Origin: Terriglobia bacterium
Lineage (GTDB): Bacteria > Acidobacteriota > Terriglobia > Bryobacterales > Bryobacteraceae
DNA: 64,000 bases
Assembly: GCA_020073305.1 (NCBI GenBank)
Contig: JAIQFK010000009.1
Coordinates: 1-64,000 of the forward strand
Direction of reading: 5' to 3'
Part shown: one piece after another, positions 25,315 through 34,698 of the stretch
Position numbering within the stretch: the stretch's first letter is position 1
Layout: each line of letters opens with the position of its first letter
Notes under the pieces: model-generated
Told to the model about the DNA's origin: nothing
The model's database searches: none
The model's input: only the letters and a program-made list of their open reading frames with translations
Made by a program: the position numbers and the translations under genes

Positions 25315-26441
25315 GAGTTCTCCACATCAACGCCGGAAATGTGTACGGCGGCGTCGAAACGTTTCTCGTCACGCTGGCGAGAAATGCGCATCTTTGTCCC
25401 GGCATGAAGTCTTCCTTTGCTATTTGTTTTCCGGGCCGCTTCCGCGAAGAGTTGGTGGCCGCGGGCGCTCCCGTGCACTCGCTAGGCGCCGTGCGGACGA
25501 GGCGTTTCTGGAGCGTCTGGCAAGCACGCCGGCGGCTGCGTAAGCTCCTCGGCGATTTTGACGTGATCCTGTGCCACATGCCTTGGAATCATGCGGTCTT
25601 CGGGACAGCAGTCAAGCGAGCTGGGAAACCGTTGGTCTTTTGGCTGCATAATCCGGCCATTGGCTCGGGGTGGCTTGAATGGTGGGCGCGGCGGACAACT
25701 CCCGACCTGGTGATTGCGAACAGCCGGTTCACGGCTGCCTCCTTACCTCTCCTGTTCGCCCAAGTCCCGCACCGGATCATCCACTATCCGGTCGCGTCTC
25801 GAGAAGTCGTAGCAGCGGACGCGCTGGCGGTCCGGCAGGAGTTCGGCGCCTCCAGAGATACGGTCGTCATTGTCCAAGTCAGCCGGATGGAAGCCTGGAA
25901 GGGACACAGGCTGCACCTGCAGGCGCTCGCGGAATTGAAAGACCTACCGGGCTGGATGTGCTGGATGGTTGGGGGCGCACAGATGGATGGAGAGCCGGAG
26001 TATCTGAATGGCCTGAAGCAACAGGCGGTCCAGTTCGGCATTGCGGATCGTGTTCGTTTCCTTGGGCAGCGCGCCGACGTACCCCAGATTCTGGCGGCGT
26101 CTGATATCTTCTGCCAGCCCAATGCATCTCCTGAACCCTTCGGCATCGTTTTCATCGAAGCGCTCCAGACTGGACTTCCCGTGGTGGCCACCAGGAGCGG
26201 CGGCGCCGTTGAAATCCTCCAGGACGAAAGGTGTCTGGTCGAGCCGGGAGACCACCGCGCGCTGGCGGAACGCCTTCGGCATCTGGTGAAGTCTCCCGAG
26301 GAACGGCGGATCATGGGCCGCCGCGGGCCGGAGCGGGCCAGAAGCCTGTGCGATCCGGGCACACAAATGGACGAATTGCATCGAACCCTGAGTGATCTCG
26401 CGCGGGGTGCTGTCTCCATGCCAACGCTGAGTAACCACTAA
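25311..26441 (+). CDS. GT4-family glycosyltransferase
   Basis: A 376-residue GT-B enzyme. I start at ATG 25311, overlapping the previous stop, because the conserved VLHINAGNVYGGVETFLVTLA begins there; longer frames upstream are shadow. The C-terminal domain has IVQVSRMEAWKGH and SPEPFGIVFIEALQTGLPVVAT. The next gene begins within its stop codon (TAATG). Co-transcribed with the neighbours; sugar specificity unknown. Confidence 0.88.
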   Translation: MRVLHINAGNVYGGVETFLVTLARNAHLCPGMKSSFAICFPGRFREELVAAGAPVHSLGAVRTRRFWSVWQARRRLRKLLGDFDVILCHMPWNHAVFGTAVKRAGKPLVFWLHNPAIGSGWLEWWARRTTPDLVIANSRFTAASLPLLFAQVPHRIIHYPVASREVVAADALAVRQEFGASRDTVVIVQVSRMEAWKGHRLHLQALAELKDLPGWMCWMVGGAQMDGEPEYLNGLKQQAVQFGIADRVRFLGQRADVPQILAASDIFCQPNASPEPFGIVFIEALQTGLPVVATRSGGAVEILQDERCLVEPGDHRALAERLRHLVKSPEERRIMGRRGPERARSLCDPGTQMDELHRTLSDLARGAVSMPTLSNH

Positions 26442-27790
26442 TGGCCGCGATCCTGCTTTGTGTAGTTGCCTTGGCCGTTACTCTCTGGGCGACCAAGCGC
26501 TCGCTGGGCGCCGGAGTGCTGGCCGTGGCGGCCGTCGGCTACGCTTACGGAATCCTCCGCGCGAACCTGCAGCAGACTGCCTCCCACTTCATTTTTGATG
26601 CAAGTTTGACGGGGCTCTACCTGGCATACGGTTCGCGATTTTTCAAGCATGAGGATCGCGGCCGGAACTCGGCACTGCGCATCTGGACCGTGCTGCTCCT
26701 GGTGTGGCCCTGTCTGGTTTGTGTGCTACCTTTTCAACCTCTGATGGTTTCGATAGTGGGGTTGCGCGGCAACATCTTCTTCTTGCCCATTCTCGTGATC
26801 GGCAGCCGGCTGAAGGACAGAGATCTGCGGACCTTCACTTTCGGCATCGCGCTGCTGAATCTGGCGGCGCTTGGTTTTGGCATTGCCGAGTATTTTCGCG
26901 GGATCGAACCTTTCTTCCCCAGGAGCGCGGTGACCTCCATCATATATAACAGCGTGGATGTCGCGGGAGGCCACCATCGCATTCCAGCCCTGTTCACGGC
27001 CGCCCACGCCTATGCGGGCACCATGGTGTGCACCATGCCGTTCTTGTTCGGCGCTTGGGTGCAACGCGACTGGCGGAAACTCCCGCGAGTCATCCTCCTG
27101 CTGGGGATGGTGGCGGCGTTGTGCGGAGTCCTGATGGCGTCAACCAGACTGTATTTCGCGGTCGCGCTATACATTGTCGTCATCGCTACTCTGAGCAGCC
27201 GCATCAGCATGCAAAAGCGCATCCTGTGGATACTGGCGGTGATCGTACTCGGGGCTTTAGCTCTGAGCAACGAACGCTTTCAGCGCTTCAAAAGCCTGGG
27301 GGATTCGGAGATGGTGATGGACCGGATCGCGGGAAGCGTCAACCGGAGCTTTCTGGAGGTCCTGTTGGAATATCCGATGGGAAACGGGTTGGGCGGCGGC
27401 GGAACGAGCATGCCTTATTTCCTGCAGGGCGCGATTCGGAATCCGGTGGGAATCGAGAACGATTACGCCAGAATACTTGCCGAGCAAGGCATTATCGGGC
27501 TTTCTTTGTGGATCGGATTTGTGTTCTGGTGTGCCAGTCGCCGCACGGCTTTCTTGAAGCACCCTTGGTTAGCCGGCCGCCGCCTGATCTGGTATTGGTA
27601 TGTTCTCATGTTCATCTCCGCCGCTATCGGGCTAGGCATGTTGACGGCCATCCCCGGCACCTTTTTCTTTCTCCTTGCCATCGGTTGGACGACCACGGAG
27701 CCGGCAGCCGAAGCACCGGCACGATCGAAGGATCTCCGGAGATCGGGCAAAGCCCCTGCGCGGCCTGCAGCGCCGGTCTATGCCGGCTGA
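26441..27790 (+). CDS. O-antigen polymerase/ligase-like (Wzy/WaaL) membrane protein
   Basis: A 449-residue polytopic protein with about ten spans. A large periplasmic loop is rich in polar residues (EPFFPRSAVTSIIYNSVDVAGGHHRIPALFTAAHAYAG), and a second loop (YPMGNGLGGGGTSMPYF...IENDYARILAEQGIIGL) matches the Wzy_C layout of O-antigen ligases and polymerases. In this operon it is the most likely repeat-unit polymerase. Sequence conservation in the family is low, so polymerase versus ligase cannot be decided. The hydrophilic tail after about residue 415 has no recognisable motif. Confidence 0.8.
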   Translation: MAAILLCVVALAVTLWATKRSLGAGVLAVAAVGYAYGILRANLQQTASHFIFDASLTGLYLAYGSRFFKHEDRGRNSALRIWTVLLLVWPCLVCVLPFQPLMVSIVGLRGNIFFLPILVIGSRLKDRDLRTFTFGIALLNLAALGFGIAEYFRGIEPFFPRSAVTSIIYNSVDVAGGHHRIPALFTAAHAYAGTMVCTMPFLFGAWVQRDWRKLPRVILLLGMVAALCGVLMASTRLYFAVALYIVVIATLSSRISMQKRILWILAVIVLGALALSNERFQRFKSLGDSEMVMDRIAGSVNRSFLEVLLEYPMGNGLGGGGTSMPYFLQGAIRNPVGIENDYARILAEQGIIGLSLWIGFVFWCASRRTAFLKHPWLAGRRLIWYWYVLMFISAAIGLGMLTAIPGTFFFLLAIGWTTTEPAAEAPARSKDLRRSGKAPARPAAPVYAG

Positions 27791-28862
27791 GAAGCGAATC
27801 CTTCACATCGTGCCGGCCCTGTTTGGGGAGAAAGGCATAGTGGGAGGGGCGGAACGCTACGCGCTCGAGCTGGCCCAGCACATGGCCCAAGAGGCTCCGA
27901 CTACGCTGGCGGCTTTTGGCGACAGCAGTGAAGAGCGACAGGTCAACCGTCTCCGCTTGCGAGTGCTCGGTCCGCCGTGGTACGTGAGAGGGCAACGAGC
28001 GAATCCGGTTACCGCATCTTTGTTCTCGGAAATCCGCCGCGCCGACGTGGTTCACTGCCACCAGGAGCACATCCTGGCCAGCAGTCTGGCATCGCTGGTT
28101 TGCCGTCTGACAGGCCGAAAAGTCTATGTGAGTGACTTGGGTGGAGGCGGTTGGGACATTTCCGCATACATCTCGACCGAGCGTTGGTATAACGGCCATT
28201 TGCACATCAGCGAGTACAGCCGCGTCATCTCCGGCCACGTCAGCAGGCCCTGGGCTCATGTGATCTATGGCGGCGTGGACACCGGCAAATTCTCTCCGGA
28301 CGAGTCCGTGGAAAGAGACGGGACGGTTCTGTTTGTAGGCCGGATCCTGCCTCACAAAGGGATTGACGATCTCATCCGCGCCATCCCCCCAGACATGCAT
28401 CTCGAGATCATCGGGTATCCTTACGATCGTCGATACCAGAGCGATTTGCAGGCGCTGGCGGACGGCAAGAGGGTCACCTTTCGGCCGCACTGCGATGATA
28501 CTGCCCTGGTCCACGCATACCGCCGGGCCCTCTGCCTGGTGCTGCCCAGTGTGTACCGGACGATGTATGGCGAGGAAAGCAAGGTTCCGGAGTTGCTGGG
28601 CCAAACGCTGCTCGAAGGGATGGCCTGCGCAACACCGGCCATTTGCACGGATGTGGCCAGCATGCCGGAAGTGGTCGATGACGCGGTAACCGGGTTCGTC
28701 GTGCCGCCCAATGATCCCGAGAGCTTGAGAGCGAAGATCCTGTGGCTGCGCGATCACCCCGTCGAAGCCCGATCCATGGGAGAGGCCGGAAGGCTCCGCA
28801 TCTTGAAAAAATTTACGTGGCCCGCGGTCGTGCGCCGTTGTCTGGAAATCTACCAGAGCTAA
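27780..28862 (+). CDS. GT4-family glycosyltransferase
   Basis: A 360-residue GT-B enzyme. ATG 27780 (MPAEKRILHIVPALF) overlaps the polymerase stop by 11 bp and begins the conserved N-terminal loop FGEKGIVGGAERYALELA. The C-terminal domain has VLFVGRILPHKGIDDLIRAIP. The family E-x7-E equivalent lies at ESKVPELLGQTLLEGMACATPAICT. It belongs to the polysaccharide operon; donor unknown. Confidence 0.88.
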   Translation: MPAEKRILHIVPALFGEKGIVGGAERYALELAQHMAQEAPTTLAAFGDSSEERQVNRLRLRVLGPPWYVRGQRANPVTASLFSEIRRADVVHCHQEHILASSLASLVCRLTGRKVYVSDLGGGGWDISAYISTERWYNGHLHISEYSRVISGHVSRPWAHVIYGGVDTGKFSPDESVERDGTVLFVGRILPHKGIDDLIRAIPPDMHLEIIGYPYDRRYQSDLQALADGKRVTFRPHCDDTALVHAYRRALCLVLPSVYRTMYGEESKVPELLGQTLLEGMACATPAICTDVASMPEVVDDAVTGFVVPPNDPESLRAKILWLRDHPVEARSMGEAGRLRILKKFTWPAVVRRCLEIYQS

Positions 28863-28891
28863 GTGGACACGGCGTCATTTCAAACGGTCTT

Positions 28892-29902
28892 ATGACAAAG
28901 AAAGCCTGCATTACTGGAATTACAGGTCAAGATGGAAGCTACCTTGCTGAATATTTGCTCGGTCTAGGTTACGAAGTGCATGGGCTCGTCCGGCGTGTCG
29001 CCCTGGAGCAGCCGGAGCAGCGGCTGAGCCGCTTGCGTCCGGTTCTGAAGCGCATACACCTCCATGCCGCCAACCTGGACAGCTATGCGAGCGTGTTCCA
29101 TGTTTGCAGCAGAAATGCATTCGATGAATGCTACCATCTGGCGGCGCAGAGCTTCGTAGCCGAGAGCTTCGCCGACGGATTCTCCACCATGGCGACCAAC
29201 ATCAACGGGACCCACTACATCCTGTCAGCCCTGCGCGAGTTGCAGCCGAACTGCAAATTCTACTTCGCCGGTTCGAGCGAAATGTTCGGCAAGGTGAAAG
29301 AGACGCCGCAGCGCGAAACCACTCCGTTCCATCCCCGCAGCCCGTACGGCATCAGTAAGGTCGCCGGTTTTCACCTGTCCATGAACTACCGCGAAGCGTA
29401 CGGCATGTACTGCTGCAACGGGATTTTGTTCAACCACGAGAGCCCACGCCGTGGCTACGAATTTGTAACCCGCAAGATATCCGACGGCGTAGCGCGCATC
29501 CAGGCCGGCTTGGCTTCGGAGCTGCGTCTGGGGAACCTGGAAGCGCGGCGGGATTGGGGGCATGCCCGAGATTATGTGCGCGCCATGCACCTCATGCTGC
29601 AACAGCCATCGCCGGACGATTACGTCATCGCTACCGGCGAGACACACAGCGTGCGGGAATTCTGTGAGCTGGCTTTCGCCGAGGCAGGTCTCGATTACCG
29701 TGAGTACGTCAAACAAGACGCCAGCGTCTATCGCCCGGCCGAGGTGGATCTGTTGTGGGGCGATAGTTCGAAGGCTCGTGCCGTATTGCAGTGGCAGCCC
29801 ACCGGCAGCTTCACGGACTTAGTCACGGAGATGGTGCAGGCGGACCTGCAACTGCATCTGCCTGCCCGGAACGCGGATTTGGCGGCTGTTCAACCGGATT
29901 GA
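28892..29902 (+). CDS. GDP-mannose 4,6-dehydratase-like SDR
   Basis: A 336-residue extended SDR. It opens with the coenzyme motif GITGQDGSYLAEYLL, has VHGLVRR (the NADP-binding arginines) and SSEMFGKVKETPQRETTPFHPRSPYGISKVAG with the YxxxK catalytic pair. The ILFNHESPRRGYEFVTRKI segment is typical of Gmd. The loop after RR reads VALEQPEQRL where E. coli-type Gmd proteins carry SSSFNT, so this is a variant branch. It would convert GDP-mannose to GDP-4-keto-6-deoxymannose, a precursor of fucose, rhamnose and related sugars. The start ATG 28892 is clear; the start codon of the next gene overlaps its stop as TGATG. Confidence 0.85.
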   Translation: MTKKACITGITGQDGSYLAEYLLGLGYEVHGLVRRVALEQPEQRLSRLRPVLKRIHLHAANLDSYASVFHVCSRNAFDECYHLAAQSFVAESFADGFSTMATNINGTHYILSALRELQPNCKFYFAGSSEMFGKVKETPQRETTPFHPRSPYGISKVAGFHLSMNYREAYGMYCCNGILFNHESPRRGYEFVTRKISDGVARIQAGLASELRLGNLEARRDWGHARDYVRAMHLMLQQPSPDDYVIATGETHSVREFCELAFAEAGLDYREYVKQDASVYRPAEVDLLWGDSSKARAVLQWQPTGSFTDLVTEMVQADLQLHLPARNADLAAVQPD

Positions 29903-31494
29903 TGAAAACGATCGACGACGAAAAGCAAAACGCCGGGGCGCAAGCGCCGAAGCCCAGCCGCACCAGCCGTTTCTTGCACGGCGTTTGGCTCGGATATGCC
30001 AATCAGGCGCTGATGTTGCTTGGGGGGCTGTGGCTGACGCCCTTTCTGCTGCATCGCATCGGTCAGCACGATTACGGCCTGTGGCTGGTTGGAACGCAGG
30101 TGCTGATGTATCTCGGCCTGCTGGACATCGGCGTGGTGGGTCTGGTTCCCCGCGAAATCGCATACGCTACCGGCCGCTCCGGCGGCGTCGAGTCCGCGAC
30201 GGACTTGCCCCTGATGCTGGGACAGGCGGCGCGGGTGGTCTTGTACCAGACCCCCGTGGTGATCCTGGCTGTCAGCGTGGCTTGGTTTCTTCTTCCGGCA
30301 AGCTGGCAGGGATTTCGGGGCGCCATTGGCCTGACCATGGCTGCCTTCGTCGTCACCTTCCCGCTGCGAATTTTTCACGCCATCCTGCAAGGGTTGCAGG
30401 ACTTCCGTTTTGTGGGGCAAGCCCAGATCCTCATTTGGATCGTCTCCACCACTTCCATTGTCATTCTGGTGCTGAAAGGTTTCGGATTCTATGCACTGGC
30501 GATCGGATGGGTTGTCACCGAGTTGCTCTCGGCAGCCAGCGCGATCTATCGCGTGCGGAGCCGTTTCCCGACCGTGTGGCCGCACCGCCTGCCCCCGCTG
30601 CCTCTGAGCGGCCTGTTTCGTTATCTGGGCCGAGGTTTCTGGATCAGCCTCTCGCAAATTGCCGCTCCCTTGATGGGTGGCACCGATCTCCTGATCATCG
30701 GCAGACTGTACGGACCGAGCGCCGTGGTGCCGTATTCCTGCACACGGAAACTCATTCAGGTGCTACAAAATCAGCCCAACCTCGTCATGCAGGTGGCCTC
30801 ACCGGGCCTGAGCGAATTGAAGACCGGCGCCCCTCGCGAGCGCATATCAGGAGCCATCACCGCGCTCACGCAGGCTATGTTGATGTTCAGCGGCCTGGTG
30901 GCCTGCGTCGCGCTTGCCGTCAACCGGAGTTTTGTGACGTGGTGGGTGGGGCCGTCTCTATACGGCGGCGCGACCCTGACCGTCCTGATCGTTATAGAGA
31001 TGCTCGTGCGCCATTGGCGGACCACTGTGGTATACAGCGCCTTCTGCTTCGGCTACGAGCGCCGTATCTCCATTAGCAGTCTTCTCGACGGCGTCGTGAC
31101 GGTTAGCAGCGCACTGCTCTTCGTATGGTGGTGGGGACCCGTGGGCGCGCCACTTGGCTCGATCCTGGGAGCCTGCGCGACCACCCTGCCCGCGAACCTG
31201 TACGCCCTGAAGCGCGAAATCGGAGCGTCGCTGGCGACGCTCATCAAACCACTCTGGCCCTGGTTCTGGCGACTCAGCATCGTCTTGACGGGCGCCTTGG
31301 CGGTGAACCTCCGCTTGCGGTGGCCGAATTTCCTGGGAGTTGCCATCCTGGCCAGCGCCGCCGGGCTGGTCTATGTTGCCGTGATGTTCCAGACAGGACG
31401 AGACTCCGCCCTGGGCACGTACCTGCGTCCCCGGCTCATGGCGATCTGGAAGAGATTCTTTGTCTCGGCTCCGCTGCTTGACGATGTTCAATAA
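29902..31494 (+). CDS. Wzx-like oligosaccharide flippase (MOP superfamily)
   Basis: A 530-residue polytopic protein starting at ATG 29902 (one base shared with the previous stop). About 12-14 hydrophobic spans begin after a polar N-terminus (MKTIDDEKQNAGAQAPKPSR). The PST/MATE pattern is seen in FLLHRIGQHDYGLWLVGTQVLMYLGLLDIGV and in the repeated paired spans. Wzx proteins flip undecaprenyl-linked repeat units to the periplasm. Context (Wzy- and Wzc-like genes nearby) fits. No catalytic residues are defined for the family. Confidence 0.85.
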   Translation: MKTIDDEKQNAGAQAPKPSRTSRFLHGVWLGYANQALMLLGGLWLTPFLLHRIGQHDYGLWLVGTQVLMYLGLLDIGVVGLVPREIAYATGRSGGVESATDLPLMLGQAARVVLYQTPVVILAVSVAWFLLPASWQGFRGAIGLTMAAFVVTFPLRIFHAILQGLQDFRFVGQAQILIWIVSTTSIVILVLKGFGFYALAIGWVVTELLSAASAIYRVRSRFPTVWPHRLPPLPLSGLFRYLGRGFWISLSQIAAPLMGGTDLLIIGRLYGPSAVVPYSCTRKLIQVLQNQPNLVMQVASPGLSELKTGAPRERISGAITALTQAMLMFSGLVACVALAVNRSFVTWWVGPSLYGGATLTVLIVIEMLVRHWRTTVVYSAFCFGYERRISISSLLDGVVTVSSALLFVWWWGPVGAPLGSILGACATTLPANLYALKREIGASLATLIKPLWPWFWRLSIVLTGALAVNLRLRWPNFLGVAILASAAGLVYVAVMFQTGRDSALGTYLRPRLMAIWKRFFVSAPLLDDVQ

Positions 31495-31542
31495 CCATCC
31501 GGTATCGAACCGCGGACGCAAGAGAACCGCGCGCAGGCCCGT

Positions 31543-32646
31543 ATGAAGGTCCTTTGGATTCCCCAACTGCCGGTCGGTTCAAACGGCTGGGAGGGCAGCC
31601 GGCACTACCACCTGCTTCGGCATCTAGGCCGCACGCACCAGGTGCACGTGATCAGTTGGAGGCATGTCAAGAGATTGACGGAGCTGATGAAACTCGGCAC
31701 CTGCGTCCGTAACGGCCAAGCCCCGCTGTTCCAACACTCGATTTATCTCGCGCCGGGCCTGTACCGGATTTTCTCGAAATCCTATCCCAAACGCTATCAT
31801 GTGGCGTTCAATCAGCACTTGTTCCGGCACTCCGTTACAGCCATAGCCGATGCCGTCGACCCGGATGTCTGTGTTTACAGTTCATCGCATCACGCTACCG
31901 GTTTTCCGCCGGTCCTGCCGACACCGACCGTGTTTGACTATCTGGACTACAGCCCCCCGTGGGTGGAAGACTTTTACATGAGCCACGCCACGGCCGTTGC
32001 CGCAGTATCTCTCCCGCTGGCTGCCGTCGGCCGCCGGTTCCATAAGCCCGCATATTGGATTCCGAACGGAGTGGACCTCGAGAAATACCGGAGTGTCAAC
32101 CGTCAAGAGGCCAAGCAAAAACTGGGGCTGGCCGGCCATTCGGTCGTCAGTCTGATCGGCCTGACTTGCAGCCCGCGGCTTTATTTCCTGGATGCCATCG
32201 CCGAAGTCCAGAAGGAGAGGCCGGATGTGATGTTTCTGACGGCCGGGAGCGGGCCGTCGCTCGATCCCATCGTCAAGCGGGCCCGGGAACTCGGGCTGCG
32301 CAACTTTCGCGACGTGGGCTGGGTACCGAATACCGATGTGCACTGGTATTTCGCGGCGACGGACGTCGGTCTGTATCCAGGGGATGACGTGGCGTATTAC
32401 CGGCTTGCCTCGCCGCTGAAAATTATCGAGTACGCCGCCGCCGGAGCGCAGGTGGTCACCAGCCCTGTGGATCTGTTTGCGACCGGCTGGCCCCCCGTGC
32501 GCACGGCATGCGCGGATGCTCCATCGTTCAAGAGAGCGATTCTGGAAAGCCTGGATGAACCCCGGCCCGCGCCTGATCTCACCTCCTATGACTGGAGCGC
32601 GTTGGCCACCCGATTTGGCGAGATCTTCGACTCCATAGTGCCATAG
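31543..32646 (+). CDS. GT4-like glycosyltransferase
   Basis: A 367-residue GT-B enzyme. MKVLWIPQLPVGSNGWEGSRHYHLLRHL replaces the usual GG loop, and the C-terminal domain has VVSLIGLTCSPRLYFLDAIAEVQ and YPGDDVAYYRLASPLKIIEYAAAGAQVVTS. It belongs to the group that resembles Glyco_trans_1_4 proteins. The start ATG 31543 lies 48 bp after the flippase. A TAG stop ends it 7 bp before the next gene. Specificity unknown. Confidence 0.85.
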   Translation: MKVLWIPQLPVGSNGWEGSRHYHLLRHLGRTHQVHVISWRHVKRLTELMKLGTCVRNGQAPLFQHSIYLAPGLYRIFSKSYPKRYHVAFNQHLFRHSVTAIADAVDPDVCVYSSSHHATGFPPVLPTPTVFDYLDYSPPWVEDFYMSHATAVAAVSLPLAAVGRRFHKPAYWIPNGVDLEKYRSVNRQEAKQKLGLAGHSVVSLIGLTCSPRLYFLDAIAEVQKERPDVMFLTAGSGPSLDPIVKRARELGLRNFRDVGWVPNTDVHWYFAATDVGLYPGDDVAYYRLASPLKIIEYAAAGAQVVTSPVDLFATGWPPVRTACADAPSFKRAILESLDEPRPAPDLTSYDWSALATRFGEIFDSIVP

Positions 32647-32653
32647 GCGACCC

Positions 32654-33886
32654 TTGCGAATTCTGATCGTAAACTGGCACCGCAACGTCATCGGTGGCGT
32701 TGAGGCCTACCTTCGGATCCTGCTTCCCGCGTTGTTACAGCGGGGCCATGAATTGGCCCTGGTGCATGGCTACCCATCGGCAGCCGGGCCAGAGGCCATT
32801 GATCCGCCTGCAGAACGTTTGCCGCGCTGGTGTTATCAGGAACTCGGGACCCAGGACTTACTCCGGCGCGTGGAGCAATGGCGGCCCGATCTCGTCTACG
32901 TACATGTGTGGGAATCAAACTCACTGGAATCTGCCCTGCTGAACCGTTACCCCTCCGTATTCTTCGCCCACGGATATCAGGGAATGTGCGAAACAGGGAG
33001 AAAATGTCAGTCCTGGCCGCGTCCTACTCCCTGTACCCGGCGGTTCGGTCCCATGTGCCTGATCCTGCACTATCCGGCGCGTTGCGGCGGGCTCCATCCG
33101 CTTACCATGTTGCGGAACTACCGGTTCCAGTCGCAGCAAAACGTCATGCTTGGGCTCTTTGCCGCGGTCGTGGCAGCCAGCCGCTACATTTGCAATGAGG
33201 TGGAGAGAAACGGTGTCGACCGGGAACGCGTTCATCTGGTACCGCTGCCGGTAACCGCGATTACACCGCGAACGGAGCCTCCAGCCGCGCGGCTGCCGGA
33301 GGGAAGACTCCTCATGATGGGCCGATTGATTCCTCTCAAGGGCGCCGATTACCTGATCCGAGCGATTCCGGCTGCCGCGCGGAAGCTGAATCGCCCCCTC
33401 CGTCTCGTCATTGCCGGCACCGGAGCCGAAGAGACCATACTGCGGCACTTGGCGAGCAGACTGGGCGTCGAGGTCGAATTCGCCGGGTGGGTGAGCGGCG
33501 ACCGTCGGGAGGAAGTGATCACCCAGTCCGACCTCCTGGCGGTGCCTAGTTTGTGGCCGGAACCATTCGGATTGGTCGGCCTCGAGGCCGCGTGCCTCGG
33601 CGTTCCCGCTGTGGGATACGCGGTGGGGGGAATTCCGGAATGGCTGATCCCCGGGGTCTCCGGCGAACTAGCGCCGGGGAATCCACCTACCGTTGAGGGC
33701 CTCTCGGCTGCGATCGTACGGGCTCTCGAAGACCACGAACATTACCACCGCCTCTCGCTGGGGGCTTGGAAGACATCTCAACAGTTCAGTTTGTCGTCGC
33801 ATTTGGACAAACTGGAAAGCGTGTTCAACGCGGTCGCCGGACATCGTTCGGCCGCGCTCGCGCACGATCAGGTCTCGAATCTATGA
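32654..33886 (+). CDS. GT4-family glycosyltransferase
   Basis: A 410-residue GT-B enzyme using TTG 32654 as the only upstream start for the conserved RILIVNWHRNVIGGVEAYLRILLP loop. The central segment has several cysteines (CETGRKCQSW, CTRRFGPMC, ARCGGLH), an uncommon feature for the family and a candidate metal-binding or disulfide cluster. The C-terminal domain shows RLLMMGRLIPLKGADYLIRAI and WPEPFGLVGLEAACLGVPAVGY. It overlaps the FkbM gene as ATGA. Confidence 0.85.
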   Translation: MRILIVNWHRNVIGGVEAYLRILLPALLQRGHELALVHGYPSAAGPEAIDPPAERLPRWCYQELGTQDLLRRVEQWRPDLVYVHVWESNSLESALLNRYPSVFFAHGYQGMCETGRKCQSWPRPTPCTRRFGPMCLILHYPARCGGLHPLTMLRNYRFQSQQNVMLGLFAAVVAASRYICNEVERNGVDRERVHLVPLPVTAITPRTEPPAARLPEGRLLMMGRLIPLKGADYLIRAIPAAARKLNRPLRLVIAGTGAEETILRHLASRLGVEVEFAGWVSGDRREEVITQSDLLAVPSLWPEPFGLVGLEAACLGVPAVGYAVGGIPEWLIPGVSGELAPGNPPTVEGLSAAIVRALEDHEHYHRLSLGAWKTSQQFSLSSHLDKLESVFNAVAGHRSAALAHDQVSNL

Positions 33887-34698
33887 ACGACTTCAAGCAG
33901 ACAATTAAGGCAGTTATGCCGGAGATAGCTTGGGCGGCGCTCAAGCGGGCGCGGGTTCGCTGGACAAATTCCCGATTTCAAAGCTATCAAGTCAACCATA
34001 CTTACTACGGGTTCCCACTCGACGTCACTATCACCAACCCTCTCAGCCAGAGTTGGTATGATCACGACTGGCCGCGGATGCCGGAACTCGATCAACTGAG
34101 CGCGCACAAGCTGCGGCCCGGGGCCCGCGTGTTCGACCTGGGCGCTCACCAGTGCGTGGTTGCGCTCATGCTGTCGCGAATCGTAGGCCCGACGGGACAT
34201 GTTTTGGCTGTAGAAGCTTGTCGCGAGGACGCAGAAGCCGGCCGCCGCAACCAGGAACTAAACGGCGCGGACAATCTGGAGATTCTACACGCCGCTGTCG
34301 CCGCCCAAACCGGCCCGATCACGTTTACCCTGGACGCGCACGTCGATACTCCAAGCCAGAAGAGCGCCAAGGTCACCGTGGACGGATATTCGATCGATGA
34401 TCTGGCATCGCGTTACGGCGCCCCGGATGTCCTGTTCATTGACGTGGAGGGATACGAGTGCCAGGCTCTGAAGGGCGCCGAACGGACCCTGCGCCAGAAG
34501 CCCGACTGCTTTGTCGAAGTTCACGTCGGCGTGGGACTGGAGAACTTCGGCGCCTCGGTGGAAGATGTCTTGGGCTTTTTCCCTCGAGAGGAATTCGATT
34601 GGTACGGCTGCCTGCCGGACGGTCTGCAGTTTGCTCCTCTTACCTCTGAAAGCACATGCCTGCGACAGCACTTCTATCTGATCGCCATCGCACGGTGA
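33883..34698 (+). CDS. FkbM-family methyltransferase
   Basis: A 271-residue SAM-dependent methyltransferase starting at ATG 33883. Motifs: VFDLGAHQCVVALMLSRIVG (motif I), VLAVEACREDAEAGRRN (motif II), then VDGYSIDDLASRYGAPDVLFIDVEGYECQALKGAERTL, the FkbM signature. FkbM enzymes O-methylate sugars or polyketides; here they most likely cap or decorate the glycan. The stop overlaps the next start as GTGA. Confidence 0.88.
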   Translation: MNDFKQTIKAVMPEIAWAALKRARVRWTNSRFQSYQVNHTYYGFPLDVTITNPLSQSWYDHDWPRMPELDQLSAHKLRPGARVFDLGAHQCVVALMLSRIVGPTGHVLAVEACREDAEAGRRNQELNGADNLEILHAAVAAQTGPITFTLDAHVDTPSQKSAKVTVDGYSIDDLASRYGAPDVLFIDVEGYECQALKGAERTLRQKPDCFVEVHVGVGLENFGASVEDVLGFFPREEFDWYGCLPDGLQFAPLTSESTCLRQHFYLIAIAR

